From assembly GCF_001426375.1 (NCBI RefSeq), contig NZ_LMEO01000022.1, forward strand, positions 1 through 64,000: a stretch of DNA of 64,000 nucleotides, in the 5' to 3' direction. Shown here piece by piece: positions 27,463 to 36,723 of the stretch (position 1 is its first letter; the number at the start of each line of letters is the position of its first letter). Source of the DNA: Paenibacillus sp. Root444D2 (lineage in GTDB: Bacteria > Bacillota > Bacilli > Paenibacillales > NBRC-103111). The notes under the pieces were generated by a model that searched no databases, was not told the DNA's origin, and worked only from the letters and a program-made list of their open reading frames with translations. A program made the translations under genes and the position numbers.

Positions 27463-28233
27463 TCACTCGAATGAAGCACGAAGGTCGCTATTTTTCCGTT
27501 GAACAGACTTCATCAAATCCGCATTAACTTCTTTCTCATCCGCCATGTTAATCAACGCATGAACATCCTTCGGCAAGCATTTCCCGCCGTACCCGCGACT
27601 ATCCTCATACACGAAGGTATGGCTGCGTCCAATTCTCGGGTCCTCGAGCCAAACTTCCCGCAGCTCATTGTAATCAATCCCGTGGGCTCCGGCGATATCA
27701 TAAAACTCATTGCAAAAAGACACTTTAAGCGCAAGGAAGCAATTCTCCATATACTTCGCCATTTCGGCTGTGCGGGCATCCGTCCGACGGATTCTTACTT
27801 CTGCGTTATAGACCTGCTGATAGGCACGAATCACAAGGCTAATATCCTCAGATTCACCTCCAAATGTAAGCCACGTACGGTGACGCAAATCCGAAAAGGG
27901 GTGATCAACGGTTTCTCCATAGTATTCCGGCTGGAACACGATTCTTTTCCCCGTTCGTTCCTTCATAGCGTCAGTGAACCCTACGGGAACTGTCGAGCGA
28001 ATCACAATGACTTTGGCTGTCAGCCACATAATCACTTCTTCCACGATGGACGTATCACATTTACCGCTCGGGAGCGAGGGTGTCGGAACACAGACGAAGA
28101 CCACATCACTCTTGTTTACCTCCGCTTGGCTGCCCACCTGCATAGGTGCATCATAAACCGCAGCGTTTGGAAACAAAGCATGTATCGCCTTCCCAACATG
28201 ACCGTATCCAACAATTCCTATCTTAATCGTCAT
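27463..28233 (-). CDS. Short UDP-glucose/GDP-mannose dehydrogenase-family protein
   Basis: About 256 residues: Rossmann GIVGYGHVGKA at the N-terminus, PTPS and STVPVG motifs, then the central domain with KYMENCFLALKVSFCNE and catalytic-site GYGGKCLPKD. It lacks the C-terminal UDP-sugar binding domain of full-length (~430-residue) enzymes; it ends soon after the active-site Cys, with no sign of a frameshift. Function as a full oxidase is doubtful; it may act as a short dehydrogenase. AAGGAG lies about 9 nt before the ATG at 28233. It begins 48 nt after the FTR1 stop, so possibly the last gene of the iron operon. Confidence 0.82.
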   Translation of the reverse strand: MTIKIGIVGYGHVGKAIHALFPNAAVYDAPMQVGSQAEVNKSDVVFVCVPTPSLPSGKCDTSIVEEVIMWLTAKVIVIRSTVPVGFTDAMKERTGKRIVFQPEYYGETVDHPFSDLRHRTWLTFGGESEDISLVIRAYQQVYNAEVRIRRTDARTAEMAKYMENCFLALKVSFCNEFYDIAGAHGIDYNELREVWLEDPRIGRSHTFVYEDSRGYGGKCLPKDVHALINMADEKEVNADLMKSVQRKNSDLRASFE

Positions 28234-28281
28234 CAGTCCTCGCTCCTTATGCTTTGCCATTCGAAATTTCTACTGCAGCTA

Positions 28282-29205
28282 TCACGCAGCCACTTTCTCT
28301 TCCTCTACCTGCTCCTGTTCATGACGCTTCTTCTGAACGGCAAGCAAGATGAATACCAAGAAGTAGTATCCCCAGTAACCGACGAATTCCTCCAGTGAAG
28401 GGTTCTGCGTATAGCCTAGGAAAGCTTTGAAGAAAATGCCGACTTGGCCGTTAATAAGCGGCTCTTTCCCAAAATCACGGAGATATTGCACACCATCAAT
28501 TGGATGCTCCGGCATGAATCCCGTTATATTATATATTTCACCGATTTGGTGTCCCGCTGTTCGATACAAACTTCCAATAATGCCCAAATCCTGCATAATT
28601 CCGATGGCTTGCACGAACAAACCCGCAGATATCATCATCAGAAACACACTGGTGATGCGAAAGAACGTGCCCAGCCGAATTTTCTTCGTCCCTTTGAAAA
28701 AAAGAAGGCCAATGACGACAGCCAGAATGAGTCCACCTAGTGCTCCCCAGCTTTCGAGTGCTTTCTGTATGTTTCCACCTGTAATTGCCGCAAAAAAGAA
28801 AACCGTCTCCACGCCTTCTCGCACAACGACTAAGAACGAGTGGACGACCATATTAATGGCGCCGCCAATGGTTAGAATATGTGCAACCTTGCTCTGAACC
28901 TTCCCTTGCAATTCGCTATTTTGTTTGCCCATAAACATGATCATATGTGTCAGCAGCCCGGAAGAGACGAGCATGATACCGATTTTCAAGTAATTTTGGC
29001 TGCCCATACTGGCAAATCCGGTCAATAAAACCTGGAAAGCCAGGGCCAATCCGTAACTCACGATCAAAGCCAAAAACACACCAACCCATACCCATTTATG
29101 CCAGTGCACGGCATCAATACGTGTTAAATACGTAATGATTACACCAACTATGAGAATGGCCTCAAGCGCCTCACGAAACGTAATGAGAAATGCCTGTAAA
29201 TCCAT
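28282..29205 (-). CDS. FTR1-family high-affinity iron permease (EfeU-like)
   Basis: 307 residues with about seven membrane helices. The two iron-binding RExxE motifs are REALE (11-15) and REGVE (129-133). It moves iron, usually ferric iron produced by an oxidase partner, across the membrane. The usual EfeO and EfeB partners are absent; instead two secreted proteins are encoded upstream in the same direction. An intra-operon hairpin separates it from them. Start has AGGGGG upstream. Confidence 0.92.
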   Translation of the reverse strand: MDLQAFLITFREALEAILIVGVIITYLTRIDAVHWHKWVWVGVFLALIVSYGLALAFQVLLTGFASMGSQNYLKIGIMLVSSGLLTHMIMFMGKQNSELQGKVQSKVAHILTIGGAINMVVHSFLVVVREGVETVFFFAAITGGNIQKALESWGALGGLILAVVIGLLFFKGTKKIRLGTFFRITSVFLMMISAGLFVQAIGIMQDLGIIGSLYRTAGHQIGEIYNITGFMPEHPIDGVQYLRDFGKEPLINGQVGIFFKAFLGYTQNPSLEEFVGYWGYYFLVFILLAVQKKRHEQEQVEEEKVAA

Positions 29206-29244
29206 AATCTGCCCCCTATTCTCTTCCTTGTTTCAGCATGCTGA

Positions 29245-29277
29245 AAGACACTTGCGCCTACTAGGCACAAGTGTCTT
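29245..29277 (-). terminator. Intra-operon hairpin before FTR1
   Basis: A 14-bp stem (29245-29258 with 29264-29277, one wobble) and short T run on the minus strand, between the CuAO-domain gene and FTR1. It may be a partial terminator or a 3'-end stabiliser. Confidence 0.65.
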
Positions 29278-29295
29278 CGCTATGAATAGAACTGA

Positions 29296-30777
29296 TTAAC
29301 GAAGAATGATAATTTCACCATTTTGGTAGAATACTCGTTTGCTGAACAACTCAGCTACAGCACGCAATGGAATAAATGAGCTTCCGTTTTCAATAATAAC
29401 CGGTTGATCCAGTTTGACTTTCTCATTCACTTTACCATTCTCTACGACTTGATCGGATCCTAATGTAATTTCTGTTTTCTTACCATCTTTGGTAATGAGA
29501 ACTGTTTTCGTTGCATCTACCCATTCAACTTGGGCTTGTATTGCCTGGGCAATAACACGAACCGGCACCAACGTACGTCCGCTTTCTGCGTTAATGAAAG
29601 GAGCATTTTCAGCTGTGAAAACAGCGCCATCTACTTGATAATCTTTACTGCTAATTTTCAAGCTAGAACCGTCTTTACCAACAAGGAACTTAAGCACTTG
29701 GAAACCGTACTCTTTCGCACCAGCAAGATCGGATTTATCTATAGCATTGGAGAATTTCGTTGCCACTTCAACCGCTGCCGCATATTTCTCTTTGCCTAAG
29801 AAGACTTCTTGGCTCGCTAGGAACATGTTAGCTTCAGCCGCATATCCGCGTGCACCTTGCAGGTCACCAGCTTCAAGCTTCGTGAATACTTGGTTCACAT
29901 ATTCGGATACTTTACCGATCATCGTGCGGTGTAACGCATTTTGGATTTCGTCTTTTTTGATTTTGCTTGCATCGCCGGATGCGAAGGCATCTCTCACGAA
30001 GTTCGCATCTGCGACACTGCCGCCTCTGAGGTAGGTGTATACAGGCATATAGAGGAAGTAACCTTCAGTAATCGCTGCCGCTTGATCAGCAGGGGCTTTA
30101 GTAGCAATGCTTTCTGCGTATGTAAAAGTAGCGAGTGTGTAGTTTTTGATCAACGTTTTGTCTAAGAATTGACGGTGAACATTGAATTCATTCAAGTTAT
30201 TCTCTTTAATATCTTTTTGCATAAGTTCAATCGTTGTTTTCAAAAGTGAAACCATGTTTAAGCTATATTTTGCGTCGCGTTTCACAACGTTTGGTTCTAG
30301 AACAGCTTCATAAATTTGTACGACTTTATCAAAAGCCGCTTTCGCTCCGGCAACATCGCCTTTAGTCAAAGCAGGACGCACTTGGTTGTTGACCAAATCA
30401 CGTACAGCCAAGAAGTAGTACCATTGTAGGCCTTTATCAATCGCTTGTTTCGCTTGGTCGACTTTCAAATCGCCTTTGATAGCACTGTCCAAGACAAGTG
30501 TGATGTTCGCATCGATCTTAGGATCGTCTGCTTTAATGGTTGTATCAATGCGTTTAACTTCAGTTTGGAATTTATCTACATATAATTTCTGAACATCAGC
30601 AAGTACCGTTTTGTCTGTAAAAAGTGCTTTAATATCCGTGAAAGACTTGATGGAGGCAGCGATCGTTTGATCTTCCGTGATTTGATATTTACTTTCTGCA
30701 AAAGCAACAGATGTAACCGTAACAACGCTAGATAAAGCTAGTGAAACACTTAAAGCTACTGCTAGAAATTTACGCAT
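29296..30777 (-). CDS. Secreted helical protein with C-terminal copper-amine-oxidase-N (stalk) domain
   Basis: About 493 residues. Signal peptide 1-27 (ending SVAFA), a long all-helical region (about 35-375), then a CuAO N-terminal-like domain with RTLVPVRVIAQAIQAQVEW and SFIPLRAVAELF, common in Paenibacillus surface proteins as a wall-associating module. AGGAG lies about 8 nt before the ATG at 30777. It sits between a Fur-boxed secreted gene and the FTR1 permease, so a role as iron-binding partner is inferred. No His- or Met-rich metal motif is obvious. Confidence 0.82.
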   Translation of the reverse strand: MRKFLAVALSVSLALSSVVTVTSVAFAESKYQITEDQTIAASIKSFTDIKALFTDKTVLADVQKLYVDKFQTEVKRIDTTIKADDPKIDANITLVLDSAIKGDLKVDQAKQAIDKGLQWYYFLAVRDLVNNQVRPALTKGDVAGAKAAFDKVVQIYEAVLEPNVVKRDAKYSLNMVSLLKTTIELMQKDIKENNLNEFNVHRQFLDKTLIKNYTLATFTYAESIATKAPADQAAAITEGYFLYMPVYTYLRGGSVADANFVRDAFASGDASKIKKDEIQNALHRTMIGKVSEYVNQVFTKLEAGDLQGARGYAAEANMFLASQEVFLGKEKYAAAVEVATKFSNAIDKSDLAGAKEYGFQVLKFLVGKDGSSLKISSKDYQVDGAVFTAENAPFINAESGRTLVPVRVIAQAIQAQVEWVDATKTVLITKDGKKTEITLGSDQVVENGKVNEKVKLDQPVIIENGSSFIPLRAVAELFSKRVFYQNGEIIILR

Positions 30778-30824
30778 AATAAGTTTCTCCTCTATTCGTC
30801 TCAGGTTTTGTTTAAGAAATATAA

Positions 30825-31850
30825 TTAAATCCATTTTCTTTTGCGAGCGAACCATACGCCTCCGCCCAAAAGTACGATAACCCCTCCGATAACAGCTGCG
30901 CTGACAAACGGATTCGTTTTATCGGAACGCTCCATAGGTGCATGTGCGGACGCTGCTTTCGCCGAATCGGCTTGTTTAGCATCTGAACCCGTCGCTTCCG
31001 ACGCTTTAGCCGGCGCTTCTACAGTCGCTGTAGGCTGAGCCGCTTCCGTTGTTGGTGTTGGACTAGCACTAGCCGTTGCAGAAGGCTCAGGTGACTTCGT
31101 CTCCACTGCAGCAGCGGCATCCGGTGCCTTTGATTCTGTTGGTTTAGCATATTTAACCGGCGATACCGGTTGTTCTGTCTTGACCCCTGTCTCGTTCTTA
31201 ACAGGCGCAGTTGTTGTCAGAGGCTTGGGAACGGGAGTGGATTCACTTGGAGCGGCAGGCTTGACGTAAGCCTTATAAGGGAATAAAGGCTTCACCTTAC
31301 CATAGATAAAATTGACCTTTTCCTTGAAGACATCTGGCTGTACATCCTTCTTCCCTACACCGAACAATCCAGGATTCCCAAGCGCTTCAAGTGCGGCTTC
31401 GAAAGCTTTATTAATTTCACTCGAACCCGCCCCCACATAAGGCTCCAGTGTATCAAAGGTCGCCTTAGCTTTGGCTAGCAAGAGTTTAGACTCTGCATAA
31501 TCATCAAGCCCTTTGGTAGCATAGGTAAACCGTCGATCCAAGTTCATGACGAGGACAGCTTTGAAATTAGCAATGACTGCTTTACTATCTTTGGCCTGGA
31601 AATTAGCGTCCAGTGTGGCAGCTATTCCATCGCCGAAGTGCGATACGAGTTCTGCTCTTATCTCCTTGTAAGCACTTTCCGCAGCGCCCCAATTGTTCGC
31701 TCCATCGCTTACACTGGTTTGAACCAGCTTAAAGGTTTCAGCGACTGCTTCAGTATTGGCGTCACCATACGAATAGGCCAGCGCGGAGGACGGCAAGATG
31801 ATCAATGCCGCTAGAACAAAAGTCAAACCGGCTAGTAGCCATCGTTTCAT
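30825..31850 (-). CDS. Secreted, C-terminally membrane-anchored protein of the FTR1 operon
   Basis: About 341 residues. Signal peptide 1-25 (ending SSALA), a helical domain (about 26-185), a long Pro/Thr/Ala/Lys-rich wall-spanning linker (about 190-300), and a C-terminal helix (AAVIGGVIVLLGGGVWFA) with a KRK tail. There is no LPxTG, so it is a membrane-held stalk. Start at 31850 with AGGGGTGA upstream. It directly follows a perfect Fur box and heads the iron operon. The helical domain recalls the extracytoplasmic domain fused to some bacterial FTR1 proteins, but I cannot prove homology. Confidence 0.8.
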   Translation of the reverse strand: MKRWLLAGLTFVLAALIILPSSALAYSYGDANTEAVAETFKLVQTSVSDGANNWGAAESAYKEIRAELVSHFGDGIAATLDANFQAKDSKAVIANFKAVLVMNLDRRFTYATKGLDDYAESKLLLAKAKATFDTLEPYVGAGSSEINKAFEAALEALGNPGLFGVGKKDVQPDVFKEKVNFIYGKVKPLFPYKAYVKPAAPSESTPVPKPLTTTAPVKNETGVKTEQPVSPVKYAKPTESKAPDAAAAVETKSPEPSATASASPTPTTEAAQPTATVEAPAKASEATGSDAKQADSAKAASAHAPMERSDKTNPFVSAAVIGGVIVLLGGGVWFARKRKWI

Positions 31851-31892
31851 GTCTTCACCCCTGATATGATTGTTTGGAACCTCGTTGTCATT

Positions 31893-31911
31893 GATAATGA
31901 TAATCATTATC
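31893..31911 (-). promoter_or_regulatory. Fur box, perfect 19-bp consensus
   Basis: GATAATGATAATCATTATC matches the classical Fur box at all 19 positions, 42 bp before the first gene of the FTR1 operon. Iron repression is strongly expected. Confidence 0.93.
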
Positions 31912-31961
31912 CATATTTGTGTCAACCATTATTTTACTTTACCTAGAAGATGAACCCACTC

Positions 31962-33488
31962 TTAACGCACCCACTCATATAAAATAACGCGCCCATACGC
32001 CGGGTCAAATAGGTCGTCGGATTTAAACTCAGCAAGCTGCTTTAAATGCTCCTTCACCGATTTGCCTTGCTGCGCAAAGCCTTGAACGACATGATCGGTT
32101 AGCAGCACACGCCGCTCGGGATTCGCCCCAGCCAACGCTTGAAAGTACCCGTATGTATAGATACGCTGATGATCGTAGTCGGCCTGCAAGTACTGCAGTA
32201 CCCTCGTTTCTTCCCATGTAAACAGTAGGAGAGGCTCTTGCAAGCTGCTTACATAGTCATGAAGCTGATAAACTGCCGGTTCTTCCACGGCCTGCCGCTT
32301 CTGAAGCTGAGCCCCATACACAACTTGAATGGATATGAGGCTAATGAGGAGGGCGTACAGGATCGTTGGCGCTATTCTCAATAGACGCGTCCTATGCGTG
32401 GATGTCCTTAATCCATCTGCTGTTCGAATGATAAAAGCAAACATTAGAAGCAATATCGGGGCAACGACAGGAACGATATGACGCGGTTTCTCAATATTTT
32501 GACCAAAAAGAGCCCAAAGGGTGTACAAAACGGCACAGCCAACGAGCCAGAAGATGTAACGCCGATTCTCGTTGCCCTGCACACTTGGAGGAACGAATCT
32601 CCGACCGATAAACGTTGCAGCGACAATAACGACGACACATAAGCCAATGAGAATAGAACCGCCTAGCAGGGCTGATCCCAGCAAATTGTGTCCAATGAGC
32701 TGGTAGATTCGTTCTCCCAGCGGCATCGGGGTAGAGATAACGCCGCCGCCCCATTCGGAGAAGTGTCCTTCAACGAAAGCCAGTGAGAGCTTCCAGAAAC
32801 CAGCGAGAGTTCCTTCGGAAAGCACCAAACCAGCTATCCAAAGCAGCTGAAACAGCAGCGCAGCCAAGGCCGAGCACCCCAGTCTCAACCATCTCCGCCA
32901 ACCGCTCGCACCGTACTGCCAAATTCCGTACCAGAGGGGCACCAACGCAAGACCGTACGGAAAGAAGGATAGGCGTGTCCCCAGAAGGAAGCCGAACATC
33001 AGCAGCGCCAGTCCATGACGTAGCATGGTAACGGGACGATCCATCGCAAAGCGGATACTCCAAAGAAACCACCACAATAAGGCCATACCCGCACACTCCG
33101 ACATGGGACGTGAGGACATGAGCCAGATGTAGGGACTGCTTAATACGAGCGCAGGCAGTAAAAGACTCTTTATGCCGCTGCCCGTCAGACGATTTGCCAG
33201 TAAAAACATCGGAAGCGCGGAGCTTAAGGCTGCTAGGGTGTTGAAGACAGATAAAGCTTTAACGGGATTATTCATCCACTGGTTAATAAACCAACCGCCT
33301 AGAATAAAATACGGATAACCCGGAAAATGAGGCTGCATAGCGAGTAGATCATACCTATGTAGAGCCAACGTGAAATCGACCTCGTCCCACGTTCGCGCAA
33401 AGGGGCTGGCGTAGACAATACTTAGGCACGTCACTCCAGCAATAACAGCAGCTGCGAACAGCGCCAACCATATTGCTTTTAGTTTCAT
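31962..33488 (-). CDS. GT39/ArnT-like integral membrane glycosyltransferase
   Basis: 508 residues with about ten or more membrane helices. An acidic pair in the first outer loop (TWDEVDF, near residue 34) is the GT-C type catalytic signature; NIEKPRHIVPVVAP lies near the end of the helix block. It would transfer a sugar from a polyprenyl-phosphate donor to an acceptor outside the membrane. It overlaps the GT2 gene by 4 nt (ATGA), a natural donor-synthase/transferase pair. Confidence 0.85.
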   Translation of the reverse strand: MKLKAIWLALFAAAVIAGVTCLSIVYASPFARTWDEVDFTLALHRYDLLAMQPHFPGYPYFILGGWFINQWMNNPVKALSVFNTLAALSSALPMFLLANRLTGSGIKSLLLPALVLSSPYIWLMSSRPMSECAGMALLWWFLWSIRFAMDRPVTMLRHGLALLMFGFLLGTRLSFFPYGLALVPLWYGIWQYGASGWRRWLRLGCSALAALLFQLLWIAGLVLSEGTLAGFWKLSLAFVEGHFSEWGGGVISTPMPLGERIYQLIGHNLLGSALLGGSILIGLCVVVIVAATFIGRRFVPPSVQGNENRRYIFWLVGCAVLYTLWALFGQNIEKPRHIVPVVAPILLLMFAFIIRTADGLRTSTHRTRLLRIAPTILYALLISLISIQVVYGAQLQKRQAVEEPAVYQLHDYVSSLQEPLLLFTWEETRVLQYLQADYDHQRIYTYGYFQALAGANPERRVLLTDHVVQGFAQQGKSVKEHLKQLAEFKSDDLFDPAYGRVILYEWVR

Positions 33489-34231
33489 ATGCCCGCATCA
33501 TCTCGATTCGCTTGTGGATTCACATTACGTTTAGAGACAGGGCGTCTCATTTCTTTATAGATTGCCGGAAGTACGGAGGTTACATATTGTCTGAATTTGA
33601 TGAAGGATTGGCCTTTAGTCCGAACTTGGTATGAGATGGGAATCTCCTCCAAGCGGTAACCCTGACGAACCAAGTTTAACGTGAGCACCTGGGCGTAATT
33701 GTAATCGTGGACAATAACGGCATTCTCCATCGCATCGCGAGAAAACCCGCGCATCCCAGATTGGCCGTCATAAATCCATCTGCGCAGCAGGATCGCCTGC
33801 AGCAGTGTAAACGTATAGTTGCCTAAACGGCGATGCAGCTTCATGCCTTGAATTTGCCCTTTGAAGCGTGAGCCGAAGGTGTAGTCCGCCCGCCCGGCGA
33901 TGATGGGCGCAAGGACATCGGGAATTTGCTCCGGCGGATACTCATTATCCGCATCGATCATGATGCCAATGTCGGCGCCGAGCAGGCAGCATTGCTTCAG
34001 CCCTTCACGAACGGCAGCGCCGAGTCCTTTATTGTGTGGGAACGACACGATGTGGTCGGCTCCCGCTGCCTTGCTGACGGTGACCGTGCGGTCCTTGGAC
34101 CCGTCGTCAATGACGAGCACCTCCACCTCATACTGAGGGTGGAAAGCTCTCGGAACGCGGGCAATAACCCCGCTAATATTCTCTTCTTCGTTATGCGCAG
34201 GCATAAAAACGATGATTTTTTTCTTAGTCAT
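33485..34231 (-). CDS. GT2 glycosyltransferase, polyprenyl-phosphate sugar synthase-like
   Basis: 248 residues: PAHNEEENISGVI, VIDDGSKDRT, DADNEYPPEQ and GSRFKGQ, the DPM1/DPG-synthase type GT2 layout, without C-terminal membrane helices. It likely makes polyprenyl-phosphate hexose for the GT39-like gene. It overlaps both neighbours by a few nt. Confidence 0.9.
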   Translation of the reverse strand: MTKKKIIVFMPAHNEEENISGVIARVPRAFHPQYEVEVLVIDDGSKDRTVTVSKAAGADHIVSFPHNKGLGAAVREGLKQCCLLGADIGIMIDADNEYPPEQIPDVLAPIIAGRADYTFGSRFKGQIQGMKLHRRLGNYTFTLLQAILLRRWIYDGQSGMRGFSRDAMENAVIVHDYNYAQVLTLNLVRQGYRLEEIPISYQVRTKGQSFIKFRQYVTSVLPAIYKEMRRPVSKRNVNPQANRDDAGI

Positions 34232-35684
34232 GATGCTTAATAGCCTCCGTTAGGACGGGTCCGCGACTATGGCTTGGGAATGGCGCACCCAGCAGATAGG
34301 CCAAAGTTGGGGCCATAGATACGAGGGAATGCTTTTCATCAATGCGATGGCCGCTTTGGATGGCAGGACCGTGCAGGAAGAAAGGCACATAGCGCTCACC
34401 CTCATCCAAATGGCCATGTCCACCAATTCCATCAGCCTGTCCGTGATCGGCACATATAATGAGTGTTGTATTCTCCATCATGCCGCGCTCTTCAAGCCAG
34501 CCAACGAATTCTTCGATTAATTTATCGGCTTCTGCGATTTTTTGCGTGTAATCGTCATATAAAACGCCTCGGCTGTGACCCGTTTGGTCAACTCCAATCA
34601 ATTGGGCAACGAGTAAATCCGGATTTTGTTCGGCCATGATCTTCTTCGCCCGTTCGATAATATTACGATCTGCGACATCGTTATGCATCACAGCGGTCAC
34701 ACTTTCAACATCGTCTCCCATGGAGTCGATTAAGTGCGCTATGCCGAGCAGACGTCCCTTTTTCCCAACCTTACGCAGCGAATCAAAAATACTTTCAACC
34801 CGAATCCCCAGCCTCCAAACCATATTGGAGCGAATACCGTGCTCGCGCGGGTAAGTACCCGTGAACATCGAAGAGAAACATACCACGGTTCGCGCAGGAT
34901 AAACGGTTTCCATTTGGGCATACTCTGTGCCTTCTGCTCGCAGTTTCTTCATAAATGGCGCGTCGGCTTCTTCAAAGCGCTCTTTGCGCATCCCGTCCAC
35001 GACAATAACAATGACCTTCTTATTCAGTGCTTGTCCGCCCGCTTGTACATCGCTTGAATCGCGTGTGTACGTTGGGATTTCGGCTGGTTTCCAGTCAAAC
35101 AAATAACGATGGAGAATGAAGCTGTATATCAGCAAACCGCCCGCAAATAGAAGCCCCGTACCCACATCAGCGGAAACACCACCCTCGAACTGACGGTAAT
35201 AATGATTCCATACGAAAAGCAGCAGCAAAAATTTAGGCATCTGCTCCTGCGCATTGCCGCTCGTCGAGTCGCTATTTTTCAGAACTAGCTTCCAGAACCG
35301 TGTGAAATTCCACCAAGTCGTCCCAATTCGTAGATGATAGTAAAAAGTGCCCCAGAAATAAACCGTAAAGAAGTAGAACAACCCTAGCGCTAGCAAATAC
35401 AGCGAGAACTCAGACCGCTCCCAAATCAGCAGCGCAGCAATGAATGGCATCCATAAATAATTTCGCAAAAAAAGCGGAAAATCAAAGCAATAATACAGCA
35501 CAAAAAGAGGGAGGGTCACGAGCAGCCCCAAACCAGCGGAACTCCAAAAACTAGGATCGGACCATACGCCGATATGATAGAGCAGAAAGACGCCCACAAC
35601 GAAAATCGGGGTAAACGGTTTTCCCTCATTTAGCAAGTTCCAGCAGCGAGCTGCGACGATTTCAAACGATGAAGCTTTTTTCAT
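34224..35684 (-). CDS. Membrane alkaline-phosphatase-superfamily phosphodiesterase
   Basis: About 486 residues. Several membrane helices in the first ~200 residues, then a type I phosphodiesterase/nucleotide pyrophosphatase fold: VIVVDGMRKER, nucleophile Thr in YPARTVVCFSSMFTG, HLIDSMGDD, GVDQTGHSRG and CADHGQADGIGGHGHLDEG (metal Asp/His). It likely cleaves or transfers phospho-headgroups at the outer face. Start 35684 is preferred for GGAAGGATG upstream; it follows the flippase stop with one base between. Confidence 0.86.
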   Translation of the reverse strand: MKKASSFEIVAARCWNLLNEGKPFTPIFVVGVFLLYHIGVWSDPSFWSSAGLGLLVTLPLFVLYYCFDFPLFLRNYLWMPFIAALLIWERSEFSLYLLALGLFYFFTVYFWGTFYYHLRIGTTWWNFTRFWKLVLKNSDSTSGNAQEQMPKFLLLLFVWNHYYRQFEGGVSADVGTGLLFAGGLLIYSFILHRYLFDWKPAEIPTYTRDSSDVQAGGQALNKKVIVIVVDGMRKERFEEADAPFMKKLRAEGTEYAQMETVYPARTVVCFSSMFTGTYPREHGIRSNMVWRLGIRVESIFDSLRKVGKKGRLLGIAHLIDSMGDDVESVTAVMHNDVADRNIIERAKKIMAEQNPDLLVAQLIGVDQTGHSRGVLYDDYTQKIAEADKLIEEFVGWLEERGMMENTTLIICADHGQADGIGGHGHLDEGERYVPFFLHGPAIQSGHRIDEKHSLVSMAPTLAYLLGAPFPSHSRGPVLTEAIKHHD

Positions 35685-35685
35685 A

Positions 35686-36654
35686 TTAATCATCCTTCCG
35701 TGCGTTACCATTCAATGATGGTTTTTTGTGACCCTTAAGCCGTCCAATCCAGGTTTTCATCTCGTGCCAACCTAAAGGCATTCGTACAAGTGAATACGCC
35801 CCTAACGTGTAGGCAAAAAGAAATTTAAAAGTATGCGACACAAGTGCCGCCCTATAAGCATCCTTACCATCAACACCGAGCAAGACAAGGGACCCGCTCA
35901 TTGTACTTTCATAGGTACCTATCCCACCTGGGGTTATGTGGAAAATTTGTCCAGCAATCGTCATGCTATTCGCCCAAACGAGCGAGATTGTCCCAAGCTG
36001 CAAGCCGATCATGCGAGCAACAGCAAAGATAACACCAGCTTCTAGGATCCAGCTTAAAGCAATCAAGCCTACAATAACGAGCCCTTTGCCAGAAAGCATT
36101 TTAAGATGAAAATAAGCCGAATGCTTCGCTATGAATGGAATTTTGCGAATCATGGGCAGGTAATGCGCTGTTGCGAGAATCACGGTTCCCCCAGCCAACA
36201 CCGTCACCCAGATCCATGAAGAGGGCAGACCTAACCGAATGATGCCAATTCCCCCAATTCCGGCAAGCACGAGCACATCAAGCAATCGCATGACCGCAAC
36301 GGAATGGAACGCTTCCTCCCACGATTTCCCGCCATGCTTCATATATAAGCCAGCACGAACGCCATCTCCCGCTTTCACCGGAAGTACATGATTGACGAGC
36401 AAGCTATAGCTAATAGCATGAAAATAAATGCTGAATCGCACCTCAGACCCTGTATAAATTCGCCAAGCTGCGGCCTTTAGGAGGAAAGAGAGGAGGTAGA
36501 TGGCGAACATGAAGACCAACCATTGGGGTTGATGGAAAAGAAGCTCTACGTCCCGGAGCCATTCCTTCGAATCGAACCATTGCCATGTCAGAAAAATAGA
36601 ACAAACGATCAAAAGGATCGCCAGGAAACGAACAATTTGTTTCTTTGTTGGCAT
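35686..36654 (-). CDS. Flippase-like (LPG-synthase TM / UPF0104) membrane protein
   Basis: 322 residues with about eight membrane helices. LLVNHVLPVKAGDGVRAGLY, VMRLLDVLVL and ITPGGIGTYESTMSG are hallmark motifs of the lysylphosphatidylglycerol-synthase transmembrane/AglD family, often associated with glycolipid export. First gene of the four-gene operon, with AAGGT at about 11 nt. Confidence 0.86.
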   Translation of the reverse strand: MPTKKQIVRFLAILLIVCSIFLTWQWFDSKEWLRDVELLFHQPQWLVFMFAIYLLSFLLKAAAWRIYTGSEVRFSIYFHAISYSLLVNHVLPVKAGDGVRAGLYMKHGGKSWEEAFHSVAVMRLLDVLVLAGIGGIGIIRLGLPSSWIWVTVLAGGTVILATAHYLPMIRKIPFIAKHSAYFHLKMLSGKGLVIVGLIALSWILEAGVIFAVARMIGLQLGTISLVWANSMTIAGQIFHITPGGIGTYESTMSGSLVLLGVDGKDAYRAALVSHTFKFLFAYTLGAYSLVRMPLGWHEMKTWIGRLKGHKKPSLNGNARKDD

Positions 36655-36704
36655 ATTTGTTGTGACCTTCTTTTAGTTAAGGGTACCTCAAACTAGTTTT
36701 ATGT

Positions 36705-36723
36705 GAGAATGAGAATCATGGTC
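36705..36723 (-). promoter_or_regulatory. Weaker Fur-like box before the glycolipid operon
   Basis: GAGAATGAGAATCATGGTC matches the 19-bp Fur consensus at 15 positions. It lies about 50 bp before the flippase ATG. The rest of 36724-36908 has a short inverted repeat (CATGT ... ACATG near 36862) and nothing else I can support. Confidence 0.5.
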
